The notes beneath the pieces were generated by a model. The model was not told the origin of the DNA, did not search any database, and worked only from the letters and a program-made list of their open reading frames with translations. Shown piece after piece: positions 1 through 7,664 of a DNA stretch of 9,017 nucleotides. The position numbers were made by a program, and so were the translations under genes. Source of the DNA: an uncultured Rhodocyclaceae bacterium (GTDB taxonomy: Bacteria > Pseudomonadota > Gammaproteobacteria > Burkholderiales > Rhodocyclaceae). Each line of letters starts with the position of its first letter. Within the stretch, counting starts at the first letter, position 1. The stretch covers positions 1 to 9,017 of the forward strand of contig CAIYZZ010000340.1 in NCBI GenBank assembly GCA_903930805.1, in the 5' to 3' direction.

Positions 1-767
1 ATGACGCCCCGGCGCTCAAATCTGCCGACATCGGCATCGCCATGGGCATGGGCGGCACCGAAGTCGCCAAGGAAGCGGCGGCAATGGTACTCACCGACGA
101 CAACTTCGCCACCATCGAAGCAGCCATCGAAGAAGGGCGCGGTATCTTCGACAATATCGTCAAGTTCATTACCTGGACACTGCCGACTAACATCGGCGAA
201 GGCCTAGTCATCCTCGCCGCCATCGTCGCCGGCGTTACCCTGCCGATCACGCCGCTGCAGATTCTCTGGATCAACATGACCACCGCCGTACTGCTCGGCC
301 TGCCGCTCGCCTTCGAACCGGTCGAAGGCAACGTGATGCGACGCCCACCCCGGCCACCGGCTGCTCCTATCCTCGACCGCGTACTGGTCGGGCGCATCGT
401 ACTGGTCGGCATCCTCATGCTGGCCGGCTCGTTCGGTCTCTTCCTGCTCGCGCTCGAACGCGGCCAATCACTTACCGAGGCGCGCAGCATCGCCGTCAAT
501 GTGTTCGTGATGATCGAGATTGTCTATCTCTTCAACTGCCGCTCACTGACGCGGCCGGTGTGGCGGGTGGCACCCTTCTCGAACCTCTGGGTCTGGGCCG
601 GCGCGGGAGCAATGCTGCTGCTGCAGATGATGTTCACCTACCTGCCCATGTTTCAGAAACTGTTCGGCACAGCCGCCATCAACCCTGTCGCCTGGGGCGA
701 AATCGCGCTGGTTGCAATGGCAGCGATGGGCGTGATGGAGATGGAAAAAGCCCTGCGGCAGCGCTGA
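1..767 (+). CDS. P-type cation-transporting ATPase, C-terminal part (5' truncated by window)
   Basis: This is the C-terminal end of an ion-pumping P-type ATPase of the inner membrane; the first complete codon is at position 3 and 254 residues remain. The visible protein begins inside the conserved hinge motif (DAPALKSADIGIAMG, residues 1-15) that closes the HAD phosphorylation domain. The membrane half follows: M5 about 53-77 with NIGE (Glu66), M6 about 85-104 (LWINMTTAVLLGLPLAFEP), M7 about 127-150, M8 about 164-179, M9 about 196-214 and M10 about 229-246. This matches the Cation_ATPase C-terminal domain of type II pumps (Ca2+ or Na+/K+-like). Aligned by eye to SERCA, Glu771, Asn796 and Thr799 are kept (Glu66, Asn91, Thr94), but the Asp800 position is Ala95, so the transported ion cannot be assigned. 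The N-terminal two thirds, including the phosphorylated Asp, lie outside the window. The gene converges on the next one with no spacer. Confidence 0.93.
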   Translation, partial: DAPALKSADIGIAMGMGGTEVAKEAAAMVLTDDNFATIEAAIEEGRGIFDNIVKFITWTLPTNIGEGLVILAAIVAGVTLPITPLQILWINMTTAVLLGLPLAFEPVEGNVMRRPPRPPAAPILDRVLVGRIVLVGILMLAGSFGLFLLALERGQSLTEARSIAVNVFVMIEIVYLFNCRSLTRPVWRVAPFSNLWVWAGAGAMLLLQMMFTYLPMFQKLFGTAAINPVAWGEIALVAMAAMGVMEMEKALRQR

Positions 768-1145
768 TCAAGTCGGGAGACGGTGGCTATATTCACTCTT
801 GACGACCACGTCGTCGCAGAAGCGAAACTCCATGCAGCGGTTCCACAGCGCGCTGGCACGTCCCTTGGCCAAGCGGCCGGCCAGTTCGAGAATTTCCATC
901 AGTTCGGCATGACCATTTGCGCGTACGTCGGGACACGCGGAGCGCTCGAAAAACACGTCGTGGTACAGGCACTTCTGCCAGAACAGCGCTTCCAGACCCT
1001 CGCTTTCGTCCAGCGGCAAGACAACAAGGTCTTCCGCCTCGGGGTGGGCGTGCTGCCAGTGATCGATGGTTTCGCTGTTGGTATCGATAACCCAGGAGTA
1101 TTTTTCGGGCGATCCGGGGCTGATAAACTTGATACGGGCGTACAT
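768..1145 (-). CDS. Small uncharacterised protein, possible last gene of the lut operon
   Basis: This is a 125-residue protein that I do not recognise. It looks real: an ATG preceded by a good Shine-Dalgarno (GGAGAG at 1156-1151, 5 nt spacing), normal composition for the region, and a packed position between two genes. It is probably soluble and cytoplasmic, with no signal peptide or membrane segment. It is rich in acidic and aromatic residues and has four cysteines (59, 71, 104, 110), too scattered for a clear metal motif. The N-terminal part (MYARIKFISPGS, then KYSWVIDTNSETIDHW) reads as beta strands, while residues 80-105 look helical. It lies 84 bp downstream of lutC on the same strand with no terminator visible between, so co-transcription with lutABC is plausible. 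Overlapping frames on both strands lack a comparable ribosome site. Its function is unknown. Confidence 0.72.
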   Translation of the reverse strand: MYARIKFISPGSPEKYSWVIDTNSETIDHWQHAHPEAEDLVVLPLDESEGLEALFWQKCLYHDVFFERSACPDVRANGHAELMEILELAGRLAKGRASALWNRCMEFRFCDDVVVKSEYSHRLPT

Positions 1146-1223
1146 TTTGTCTCTCCAAGGTGGGGTACTGGCTCCAATAACGCAGCCCCCTCGCCCCGGG
1201 ATGACAAACTTTTTACGTCTTTT

Positions 1224-1245
1224 CGACGATCACCCGACGATCACC
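1224..1245. repeat. 11-bp tandem duplication at the lutC stop codon
   Basis: CGACGATCACC occurs twice back to back (1224-1234 and 1235-1245). The lutC stop (1232-1230, minus strand) lies in the first copy as written. With only one copy, the reading frame would end VIVEKT and stop at TAA instead of ending VIVG. Confidence 0.8.
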
Positions 1246-1886
1246 AAGTGCACCCGGTACGGCCCATGCGCCCCGAGTACGATCGTTTGCTCGATGTCGC
1301 CGGTGCGTGACGGGCCAGAGATGAAGTTCACCGCACGCGGCAGGGTGCCCAGTTCGGCACGCGCCAGCGCCCAGGCGTCCTCCATGCCCGGCACGATGCG
1401 ACTGGCCGGCACGATGGCGATGTGGGTTTCGGGAAGCAGACTCACCGTGGCAGGGTGATCGGGAGCCGAGCAAAGCATCAGCGTGCCGGTTTCGGCAATG
1501 GCGCAATAACAGCCGGTGATGCCGACGAGATCACTGTCTTCTGCACCGCGCGATGCGACTTCAATGCCGGCGGCGGACCAGTCCAGATCGGCCAGGCTCG
1601 GCCAGATCGCCGCGCGCACCCCCAACTTCAACTCGGCCAGATAGTGGGCGACAGCGGCGGGCGCTTCAGCCAATGTCGCCACGGTAGCGACGGTGCTCGA
1701 TTGCGCCAGCGACTTCTCGATGAACCGTCCCGCCAGCGCCGACTTTTCTGTCGGCACCGCCGGGCGTGGGCCCGGGGTTTTGGCGGCCAGCACGGCATCG
1801 ATGGCATTACGGCCAGCAGCGGCATTGGTTTCGTTACGATGCAGGCGCACACGCACGCGGCCAAGGATGTCGTCTCTGCTGCTCAT
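1230..1886 (-). CDS. lutC: Lactate utilization protein C (LUD domain)
   Basis: This 218-residue subunit belongs to the LutABC system, which oxidises L-lactate to pyruvate in the cytoplasm. LutC has a LUD domain and no iron-sulphur motif. The domain is recognised from about residue 119 onward: DLVGITGCYCAIAETGTLML (119-138), SLLPETHIAIVP (149-160), and GPSRTGDIEQTIVLGAHGP (191-209), which is the usual C-terminal signature. The ATG at 1886 was chosen because it overlaps the lutB stop by 4 bp (ATGA) and follows a purine-rich GAGGGG site; the frame stays open further upstream, but that segment is shadow of lutB. The length is slightly below the family's usual 220-240. The last codons contain an 11-bp tandem duplication that creates the stop. 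Codons 47-54 carry a 23-bp sequence that recurs exactly in the pckG leader. The catalytic role of individual Lut subunits is not well defined. Confidence 0.93.
   Translation of the reverse strand: MSSRDDILGRVRVRLHRNETNAAAGRNAIDAVLAAKTPGPRPAVPTEKSALAGRFIEKSLAQSSTVATVATLAEAPAAVAHYLAELKLGVRAAIWPSLADLDWSAAGIEVASRGAEDSDLVGITGCYCAIAETGTLMLCSAPDHPATVSLLPETHIAIVPASRIVPGMEDAWALARAELGTLPRAVNFISGPSRTGDIEQTIVLGAHGPYRVHLVIVG
1725..1747. repeat. 23-bp exact repeat, copy 1 (inside lutC)
   Basis: The 23 plus-strand bases are identical to those at 7665-7687; the core is CCGTCCCGCCAGCGCC, and the segment ends in GACTTTT. In lutC it encodes residues 47-54 (EKSALAGR), in the linker before the LUD domain. Identity ends at both edges (A against G upstream, C against A downstream), although a one-base gap would extend it by CTG. 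Confidence 0.85.
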
Positions 1887-3316
1887 CGCCCGCCCCTCTT
1901 CTGCGCACTCATCGCCGCGTAAAGTTCGCGGAAGGTTTTTCCCTCCGGGGCGGGGAAGTTGCGCCCGGCCGTCCATTCGGGTGCGGCACCCAACACGGGG
2001 ATACTTTGCTTGCCACCTGCCAGCCACTTGAGGTAACGCACGGCGAACCAGGTTCCCAGGGCGTAGAGCGTCGGGCAACCCGCCACCCAGGCCCAGGCTT
2101 TCAGCGCGATACGCTCGATTAGCGGTCGCAAATTTTTCTCGACCTGTTTTTCACGCAGCTTGCGCAGCAGTTCGGGCAGTGGAATCTTGACCGGGCAAAC
2201 CACGCCGCACTGGTTGCACAGCGTGGCGGCATGCGGCAGGTCGATGGCGTTTTTCAGCCCGGTATACAGCGGTGTCAGCACCGCGCCCATCGGGCCGGGA
2301 TAGACCCAGCCGTAGGCATGGCCGCCGATGGTTTGATAAACGGGGCAGTGGTTCATGCAGGCACCGCAACGAATGCAGCGCAGCATTTCCTGAAATTCGG
2401 ATCCGACGACATCAGCCCGGCCGTTATCAACAAGGATGAAATACAGATGCTCGGGGCCGTCGCGCTCCTCGGGTTGTTTGACCCCGGTGAGGACGGAAAC
2501 GTAGTTGGAGATCGACTGGCCGGTGGCCGAGCGTGGCAGCAAACGCATCAGCAACGCAAGGTCTTCGAGCGTCGGAATCACCTTTTCGATGCCGGTGATC
2601 ACCACATGCACGCGCGGCAGAGTCGTCACCATGCGGCCATTGCCCTCGTTGGTAACGAGCGCAACCGAGCCGGTTTCGGCGACAAGGAAATTGCCACCTG
2701 AGATACCCATGTCAGCCGTCAGGAAATGCTCGCGCAACACCTCGCGCGCTTCGCGGGTGAGCGCCGGAATCTCGGTCTTGCGCGGCGTCTTGTGGATGGC
2801 GTGAAAGAGGTCGGCGACCTCGTCGAGGCTCTTGTGGATCACCGGCGCGATGATGTGGCTGGGCGGCTCGTTGTTGTTGATCTGCAGGATGTACTCTCCG
2901 AGATCGGTCTCGACCGGCTGAATGCCTGCGGCAGCCAAGGCGAGATTCAAACCCGCCTCCTCGGAGAGCATCGACTTCGACTTGGCGGCTTTCTTGATGT
3001 CGTGACGGCGGCCGATGTCGACGACATGGCGGCAAATCTCGGCACCATCTTTTGCCCACAGCACCGTTGCGCCACGTGCTTCCGCTTGGGCCTCAAATTT
3101 TTCGAGCCAGAGATCGAGGTCGTCCAACACAAGGTCACGGATGTTTTTCGCCGCTTCGCGCGTCATCTCGAAGTCACCCGCGTCACCCAGCTCTTTGATG
3201 GAAATGGCACGCTTGTCGACGAACTTGCCTTTGGCCATCTTCATGTTGGCCTGCAAGACGGGATTAGCCAACGCGGCAGAGGCATTAGCCTTGAAGCGGC
3301 GAGAGCGGAAGTCCAT
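1883..3316 (-). CDS. lutB: Lactate utilization iron-sulphur protein B
   Basis: This is the central iron-sulphur subunit of the LutABC L-lactate oxidation complex, 477 residues from the preferred start, close to the roughly 475 of Bacillus LutB and E. coli YkgF. Counting from GTG 3322 (subtract 2 for the ATG start), the N-terminal two thirds is a LUD-type domain with MGISGGNFLVAETGSVALV (205-223) and a downstream GRMVTTLPRVHVVI stretch. A ferredoxin-like region follows: CIRCGACMNHCP (Cys316, 319, 322, 326) is a complete 4Fe-4S motif, and CNQCGVVCP (Cys369, 372, 376) is the three-cysteine second motif usual in this family. A C-terminal helical tail ends with FRELYAAMSAQ. The ATG at 3316 is preferred over the in-frame GTG at 3322 because the Shine-Dalgarno AAGGAG sits 5 nt before the ATG but runs into the GTG. 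The gene is 2 bp from the lutA stop and overlaps lutC by 4 bp. Confidence 0.96.
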   Translation of the reverse strand: MDFRSRRFKANASAALANPVLQANMKMAKGKFVDKRAISIKELGDAGDFEMTREAAKNIRDLVLDDLDLWLEKFEAQAEARGATVLWAKDGAEICRHVVDIGRRHDIKKAAKSKSMLSEEAGLNLALAAAGIQPVETDLGEYILQINNNEPPSHIIAPVIHKSLDEVADLFHAIHKTPRKTEIPALTREAREVLREHFLTADMGISGGNFLVAETGSVALVTNEGNGRMVTTLPRVHVVITGIEKVIPTLEDLALLMRLLPRSATGQSISNYVSVLTGVKQPEERDGPEHLYFILVDNGRADVVGSEFQEMLRCIRCGACMNHCPVYQTIGGHAYGWVYPGPMGAVLTPLYTGLKNAIDLPHAATLCNQCGVVCPVKIPLPELLRKLREKQVEKNLRPLIERIALKAWAWVAGCPTLYALGTWFAVRYLKWLAGGKQSIPVLGAAPEWTAGRNFPAPEGKTFRELYAAMSAQKRGGR

Positions 3317-3328
3317 GCTCACTCCTTT
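3317..3328 (-). promoter_or_regulatory. Ribosome binding site that sets the lutB start
   Basis: Read on the minus strand, AAAGGAG (3328-3322) is followed by TGAGC and then ATG at 3316, a 5-nt spacing. The alternative GTG at 3322 begins with the last G of this site and would have no spacer. The site also overlaps the lutA stop codon (3321-3319), which fits translational coupling between lutA and lutB. Confidence 0.75.
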
Positions 3329-4044
3329 GCCGTCAGCACTTCGGCGATGTGCATCACCTTGGTGGTCTCGTCACCCATGCGGCGCAACTTGCCTTCGATG
3401 TTGAGCAGGCAGCCCAAGTCGCCGCCGACAATGGCATCCGCTTGGGTAGCGCAGGCATTCGTGCATTTCCGTTCGGCAATCGCTGCCGAAATTTCACCGA
3501 ACTTGACCGAGAAAGTGCCGCCAAAACCGCAGCATTCCTCAGCACCGGTCATCTCCCGCAACTCAACGCCCGGCAGTTTTCCCAGCAACGCGCGCGGCTG
3601 CACCTTGATGCCCATGCTACGCAGGCCGGTGCAGGAGTCGTGGTAAGTGATGCTGCCGGCAAACTTTCCCGGCAGCGATTCGATCTGGACGACATTCGTC
3701 AGAAAATCCGTGAGTTCATACACGCGACTGGCGAGCGCCACGGCACGCCCGTGCCACTCCGGGTCGTCAGCGAGTATTACCGGATATTCATTGCGGATGT
3801 GGTCGGCGCAGGAACCGGAAGGGGCAACAACATATCCACAGCTTTCAAATTCGACGATGAGCTTTTTGGCCAGCGTGGCAGCAGCGGCGCGATCACCGCT
3901 ATTCCAGGCAGGCTGGCCGCAGCAGGTCTGTGTCGTTGGTACCTCGACCTCGCAACCGGCAGCTTCCAGCAATTCGATGGCGGCAAAGCCAATGCGCGGA
4001 CGCATCAAATCGACCAGACAAGTAACGAAGAGTGCGACGCGCAT
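3319..4044 (-). CDS. lutA: Lactate utilization protein A (CCG-domain Fe-S oxidoreductase subunit)
   Basis: This 241-residue first subunit of LutABC is equivalent to E. coli YkgE. It resembles the cysteine-rich subunit of glycolate oxidase (GlcF) and heterodisulfide reductase (HdrB). Two CCG domains are visible. The first has TCLVDLMRP (Cys9), TCCGQPAWNSG (Cys41-Cys42) and PSGSCADHIR (Cys79). The second has YHDSCTGLRSMGI (Cys138), EECCGFGGTFSVKF (Cys171-Cys172) and GGDLGCLLNIEG (Cys212). These cysteine sets bind iron-sulphur clusters in the family. The length is normal (about 240). The ATG at 4044 has a G-rich upstream site (AGGGGGG at 4055-4049). The gene follows pbpG by 44 bp with no obvious terminator, and its stop lies 2 bp before the lutB ATG, so it heads the lutABC unit. 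No lutP permease gene or lutR regulator is present in the window. Confidence 0.96.
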   Translation of the reverse strand: MRVALFVTCLVDLMRPRIGFAAIELLEAAGCEVEVPTTQTCCGQPAWNSGDRAAAATLAKKLIVEFESCGYVVAPSGSCADHIRNEYPVILADDPEWHGRAVALASRVYELTDFLTNVVQIESLPGKFAGSITYHDSCTGLRSMGIKVQPRALLGKLPGVELREMTGAEECCGFGGTFSVKFGEISAAIAERKCTNACATQADAIVGGDLGCLLNIEGKLRRMGDETTKVMHIAEVLTAKE

Positions 4045-4088
4045 TCGACCCCCCTATCGGTATTCGTATCAGCCGAACCGCAAAAGAA

Positions 4089-5081
4089 TCAGCTCTTGAG
4101 GGGACCAGGATTACTGGCGATACGCTCGATCCAGCGCTTGATGCGTTGGGCGTCGGCGATGCGTGTTACCTTGCCCCAAGAGTCAAGCAGGACGATGATG
4201 GTCGGTTTGTTGTTGAACCAAGCCTGCATGACCAGACACTTGCCGGCCTCACTGATGTAGCCGGTTTTCGACAATCCGATGATCCAGTTGTCACTCTTCA
4301 CGAGCGCATTGGTATTGCGGAAGGTTTGCGTCCGGCCCTTGATCGCCACCTGATGTTCCTCGGAGGTTGAAAATTCTCGGATCAAGGGATATTGATGTGC
4401 GGCACCAACCATCTTGACCAGGTCGCGCGCACTAGAAACATTGGCCGGGGTAAGCCCGGTCGGGTCGGAAAAACTTGTCTCGGTCAGTCCGAGCTCACGC
4501 GCCTTCACGTTCATTGCAGCGACAAATGCCTGGCGTCCGCCGGGATAGTGGCGAGACAGCGCCGATGAAGCACGATTTTCGGAAGACATCAGGGCGAGCC
4601 GCAACATCTCCTCGCGGGTCAATTGGGTGCCGACCGATAGCCGGGAATGCGTGCCCTTCAGGGTATCAACATCAGCATCCGAGATAGTCAGGGTTTCAGC
4701 CAGGCTCGGCTGAGCATCAAGCGCCACCATGGCCGTCATCAATTTGGTGATCGAAGCGATCGGGACGACTACGTTGGCGTTCTTCTCATAGAGCACGTCA
4801 CCCGTGGTCTGGTCAATCACGGCCACAGCCGAGGAAGACAATTTCGGCGTCACACCGTCATCTTGATCCACACTTGCCTGCGCGCTCGCCATTGCATTCG
4901 CCCGGCTGGCATGCCTGGCAGACTTGGTGCTGGGGGAGTACGTCACCTTGACGGTCTGAGCAGTTTTCTTGTCCGCCACCTCTTTTTTCACAGGAGTGGC
5001 GGCGGAGGTAGTATCTGCCATAGAGACGGCGAGACCCGTAACAACAAGCAACGCCAGAAAATTCTTGGGTGTCGATTTCAT
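4089..5081 (-). CDS. pbpG: D-alanyl-D-alanine endopeptidase (PBP7/8-type, peptidase S11)
   Basis: This is a periplasmic low-molecular-weight penicillin-binding protein that cleaves D-alanyl cross-links in peptidoglycan during wall remodelling. An N-terminal signal peptide (about residues 1-28, a KSTPK basic start, LALLVVTGLAVS core, TSAA cleavage region) is followed by a Lys/Ala/Ser-rich linker to about residue 80 and the S11 transpeptidase-like domain. All three active-site boxes are intact: SITK (Ser110 nucleophile, Lys113), SEN (Ser167, Asn169) and KTG (272-274). The SKTGYISEAGKC surroundings fit PbpG better than DacA-type carboxypeptidases, and there is no long C-terminal domain. The ATG at 5081 gives 330 residues and a clean signal peptide; an in-frame GTG at 5087 is the alternative. 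Neither start has a strong Shine-Dalgarno. The protein has no metabolic link to lut and may be independently transcribed from the AT-rich gap upstream. Confidence 0.92.
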   Translation of the reverse strand: MKSTPKNFLALLVVTGLAVSMADTTSAATPVKKEVADKKTAQTVKVTYSPSTKSARHASRANAMASAQASVDQDDGVTPKLSSSAVAVIDQTTGDVLYEKNANVVVPIASITKLMTAMVALDAQPSLAETLTISDADVDTLKGTHSRLSVGTQLTREEMLRLALMSSENRASSALSRHYPGGRQAFVAAMNVKARELGLTETSFSDPTGLTPANVSSARDLVKMVGAAHQYPLIREFSTSEEHQVAIKGRTQTFRNTNALVKSDNWIIGLSKTGYISEAGKCLVMQAWFNNKPTIIVLLDSWGKVTRIADAQRIKRWIERIASNPGPLKS

Positions 5082-5234
5082 GGGCACGCGTCAAAGGTTG
5101 GCAAGGGCGACAAAACTCTCAGTGCCCAGTGTAACAGCAGGGCTAATACATATGGCTATAACGGACTTAATCCATAAAGATTAAGTCATTGGCGGTGAAT
5201 TCTATACTAGTTTATGAGGTAATTACGCTTTCGT
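5082..5234. promoter_or_regulatory. AT-rich intergenic region between maeB and pbpG, likely pbpG promoter region
   Basis: This 153-bp gap contains no plausible gene. Its stretch 5140-5230 is clearly AT-richer than its surroundings. It holds a perfect 9-bp inverted repeat (5164-5187) and several TA-rich hexamers that could serve as -10 elements on the minus strand, such as TATAGA near 5207-5202 and TTATAG near 5160-5155. None has a convincing -35 at 16-18 bp. A promoter for pbpG, and perhaps for the lut genes behind it, is expected here because no hairpin followed by a T-tract marks the end of maeB. Confidence 0.45.
5164..5187. repeat. Perfect 9-bp inverted repeat, candidate operator
   Basis: GACTTAATC (5164-5172) and GATTAAGTC (5179-5187) are exact reverse complements separated by CATAAA. 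The AT-rich arms, the even spacing and the position upstream of pbpG fit a dimeric regulator site. A Rho-independent terminator is less likely because the stem is AT-rich and neither side is followed by a T-run. It could also act as a weak hairpin in the maeB 3' transcript. The binding protein, if any, cannot be named from the sequence. Confidence 0.5.
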
Positions 5235-7511
5235 TCAGCGCCCAGACCCGTGCGCCACCTCGACCGACAGCAGCGCGGTCATATTAACAATGCGGCGCAC
5301 GGTCGCCGTCGGGGTCAGAATGTGTGCAGGGCGTGCCGCACCCAGTAACAAAGGGCCGACCGTGAGGCCGTCCCCGGCCGATGTTTTCAGCAGGTTGAAG
5401 GAAATGTTGGCGGCATCCAGCGTCGGCATGATGAGCAAATTCGCTTGGCCGGTAAGATTGGCGGTGGGGAAAACCTGATGGCGAATCTCCGGGTCGAGTG
5501 CTGCATCGCCATGCATTTCTCCATCGACCTCGAGGTCGGGGGCTTGTTCTCGCAGCAGCGCCAGTGCTGCGCGCATTTTCTGCGCCGTCGGCGTTTCCTC
5601 GGTGCCGAAGCTCGAATGGGACAACAAGGCCACCTTGGGTGTCATACCGAAACGGCGCACCTCTTCTGCGGCCAGTTGAGTCATTTCGGCAAGCTGGGCT
5701 GCGGTTGGATCGTAGTTGACATAAGTGTCGCCGATGAATAGGGTGCGATTGGGCAGGATCAGCATGTTTATCGCGTAAAAGTTCTCAATACCTGGCTTGC
5801 GACCGATCACGTCAGCGATGAAGTTCAGGTGCAGCGAATGCTTGCCGAAGGTACCGCAGAGCATGGCGTCGGCGTAATTGTGCCGCACCAGCATAGCGCC
5901 GATCAGCGTGGTGCGGCGGCGCATTTCCCGTTTCGCATACTCGATGCTGATGCCCTTGCGACAGGTCAACTCGTAATAGTCCTGCCAGAGTTCCTTGTAA
6001 CGGGGATCGGAATCCGGGCTGACCAGTTCGAAGTGCTCCCCGGCGCGCACACGCAACCCGTGACGGGCAATGTTTTTTTCAACCACCTCAGGACGACCGA
6101 TCAGGATCGGTTTGGCCAGCCCTTCATCGCAGACGGTCTGCACCGCACGCAAAATGCGCTCGTCTTCGCCTTCACAGAAAACGATACGCGCCGGCTTCTG
6201 CTTGGCGGCGGCAAAGACCGGCTTCATGACGAAACCCGAGTGATAGACAAATTCGTTTAGCTGCTGGCGATAGGCGTCCATGTCCGTGATCGGACGCGTG
6301 GCGATGCCGCTGTCCATCGCGGCCTGGGCGACTGCCGGCGCCACCATGAGGATCAGGCGCGGGTCGAAGGGCTTGGGGATCAGATATTCGCGGCCAAAGC
6401 TCAGGTTGGCATCACCGTAGGCGGCGGCGACGACTTCGGACTGCTCGGCGTGGGCCAGTGCGGCGATGGCCCTTACTGCCGCAATCTTCATCGCCTCGTT
6501 GATCGTCGTCGCACCGACGTCGAGCGCACCGCGGAACATGTAGGGGAAGCACAGCACGTTGTTGACCTGGTTCGGATAATCCGAACGACCCGTGCCGATG
6601 ATGATGTCCGGGCGCACCGCATGGGCATCCTCGGGCAGGATTTCCGGATCGGGGTTGGCCATCGCCAGGATGATCGGGTTCTTGGCCATGCCGACCACCA
6701 TGTCGGGCTTGAGCACACCACCGGTGGAGAGGCCAAGGAAAATGTCGGCACCCGGCATGACATCACCCAGCGTACGTGCCTCGGTGGCCTGCATGTAACG
6801 CGCCTTCGACTCGTCCAGTTTGTCCCGGCCGGAATGGATTACGCCCTTGCTGTCACAGACGAACACCTTGCTGCGGTCAATGCCCAGGCTGACCAGCAAG
6901 TCGAGGCAGGCAATGGCCGCCGCGCCGGCGCCGGAACAAACCAGCTTGACCGCACCGATATCCTTTTCGACAACGCGCAGGCCATTCAAAACCGCAGCGG
7001 CTGAGATGATGGCCGTGCCATGCTGGTCATCATGGAAGACGGGAATCCGCATACGCTCGCGCAGCTTGCGTTCAACGATAAAGCATTCCGGTGCCTTGAT
7101 GTCTTCGAGGTTGATCCCGCCAAAGGTGGGTTCGAGAGCGGCGATAATATCGACCAGTTTGTCGGCGTCATGTTCGGCGATTTCAATATCGAAAACATCG
7201 ATACCGGCGAATTTCTTGAACAACACTCCCTTGCCTTCCATCACCGGCTTGCCGGCGAGTGGGCCGATGTCGCCGAGCCCCAGCACGGCAGTGCCGTTGC
7301 TAATCACGGCGACCAGGTTGCCGCGCGAAGTGTAGAGGGCGGCCGTCGCCGGATCGCGTTCGATCTCCTCACAGGCTGCGGCGACCCCCGGCGAATAGGC
7401 GAGCGACAGGTCGGACTGGTTGGTCAGCGCTTTGGTCGGCGTCACGGCGATCTTGCCGGGACGCGGATAGCGGTGATATTCGAGTGCGGCTTGGCGTAGG
7501 GTGTCGTCCAT
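5235..7511 (-). CDS. maeB: NADP-dependent malic enzyme with C-terminal phosphotransacetylase-like domain
   Basis: This enzyme decarboxylates L-malate to pyruvate and CO2, making NADPH in the cytoplasm. At 758 residues it nearly equals E. coli MaeB, and its N terminus ([20 protein letters not shown]) matches that protein's MDDQLKQSALDFHEF start. The malic N-terminal domain contains [11 protein letters not shown] with the likely catalytic Tyr39, [10 protein letters not shown] with Lys94, and the metal ligands Glu136, Asp137 and Asp162 ([16 protein letters not shown]). A Rossmann domain follows with GAGAAAIA (194-201) and LAMANPDPE (282-290). Residues about 425-758 form a phosphotransacetylase-like domain, which in MaeB relatives is regulatory, often acetyl-CoA responsive, rather than catalytic. 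The ATG at 7511 was chosen over 7526 because GGAGGA lies 7 nt upstream of it. The gene is divergent from pckG, the other half of the malate/oxaloacetate to pyruvate/PEP node. Confidence 0.96.
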   Translation of the reverse strand: MDDTLRQAALEYHRYPRPGKIAVTPTKALTNQSDLSLAYSPGVAAACEEIERDPATAALYTSRGNLVAVISNGTAVLGLGDIGPLAGKPVMEGKGVLFKKFAGIDVFDIEIAEHDADKLVDIIAALEPTFGGINLEDIKAPECFIVERKLRERMRIPVFHDDQHGTAIISAAAVLNGLRVVEKDIGAVKLVCSGAGAAAIACLDLLVSLGIDRSKVFVCDSKGVIHSGRDKLDESKARYMQATEARTLGDVMPGADIFLGLSTGGVLKPDMVVGMAKNPIILAMANPDPEILPEDAHAVRPDIIIGTGRSDYPNQVNNVLCFPYMFRGALDVGATTINEAMKIAAVRAIAALAHAEQSEVVAAAYGDANLSFGREYLIPKPFDPRLILMVAPAVAQAAMDSGIATRPITDMDAYRQQLNEFVYHSGFVMKPVFAAAKQKPARIVFCEGEDERILRAVQTVCDEGLAKPILIGRPEVVEKNIARHGLRVRAGEHFELVSPDSDPRYKELWQDYYELTCRKGISIEYAKREMRRRTTLIGAMLVRHNYADAMLCGTFGKHSLHLNFIADVIGRKPGIENFYAINMLILPNRTLFIGDTYVNYDPTAAQLAEMTQLAAEEVRRFGMTPKVALLSHSSFGTEETPTAQKMRAALALLREQAPDLEVDGEMHGDAALDPEIRHQVFPTANLTGQANLLIMPTLDAANISFNLLKTSAGDGLTVGPLLLGAARPAHILTPTATVRRIVNMTALLSVEVAHGSGR

Positions 7512-7524
7512 GTGGAAATCCTCC
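7512..7524 (-). promoter_or_regulatory. Ribosome binding site that sets the maeB start
   Basis: On the minus strand GGAGGA (7524-7519) is followed by seven bases and the ATG at 7511. The upstream in-frame ATG at 7526 would itself overlap this site and has only a weak AGAG directly before it, so the shorter 758-residue product is preferred. Confidence 0.8.
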
Positions 7525-7596
7525 ATCTCTTGTTTTATCGGTCACAGTGGAACATTTTAAGTTGGAATGCTGCAACCAATCACTAAAACAGACACA

Positions 7597-7617
7597 TCGA
7601 TCAGCTTTTTTGATTGA
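7597..7617. repeat. Imperfect 7-bp inverted repeat in the divergent promoter region
   Basis: TCGATCA (7597-7603) pairs with TGATTGA (7611-7617) with one mismatch (a G-U pair if transcribed), separated by GCTTTTT. It lies between the maeB and pckG starts and could be a regulator site. The match is short enough that chance cannot be excluded. Confidence 0.3.
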
Positions 7618-7664
7618 CCATATGGCAGAATCGCGCCCATCTCATTGGTGGTAAGGCATCATTG

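Noticed and set aside
1146..1229. Possible terminator between lutC and the small downstream gene
   Set aside because: Only a 4-bp stem (CGTC/GACG) with an A-rich loop is present, and on the minus strand it is followed by A residues, not T. It does not support a Rho-independent terminator.
1701..1747. Internal repeat in lutC (GCGCCAGCGACTTCT against the end of the 23-bp repeat)
   Set aside because: The similarity is short and gapped, within Ala/Ser/Lys coding sequence. It is compatible with codon bias.
1887..2078. N-terminal extension of lutC by 64 residues
   Set aside because: This segment overlaps the lutB C-terminus in another frame and contains no LUD-family sequence. The ATGA overlap at 1883-1886 is the natural start.
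2726..3646. A 306-codon open frame on the plus strand
   Set aside because: It runs antisense across lutB and lutA, whose Fe-S and LUD motifs are unambiguous. It arises from GC-rich codon bias and has no recognisable domain.
3349..4260. A 303-codon open frame on the plus strand
   Set aside because: It is antisense to lutA and the end of pbpG, with no family-like motif. It is a shadow frame.
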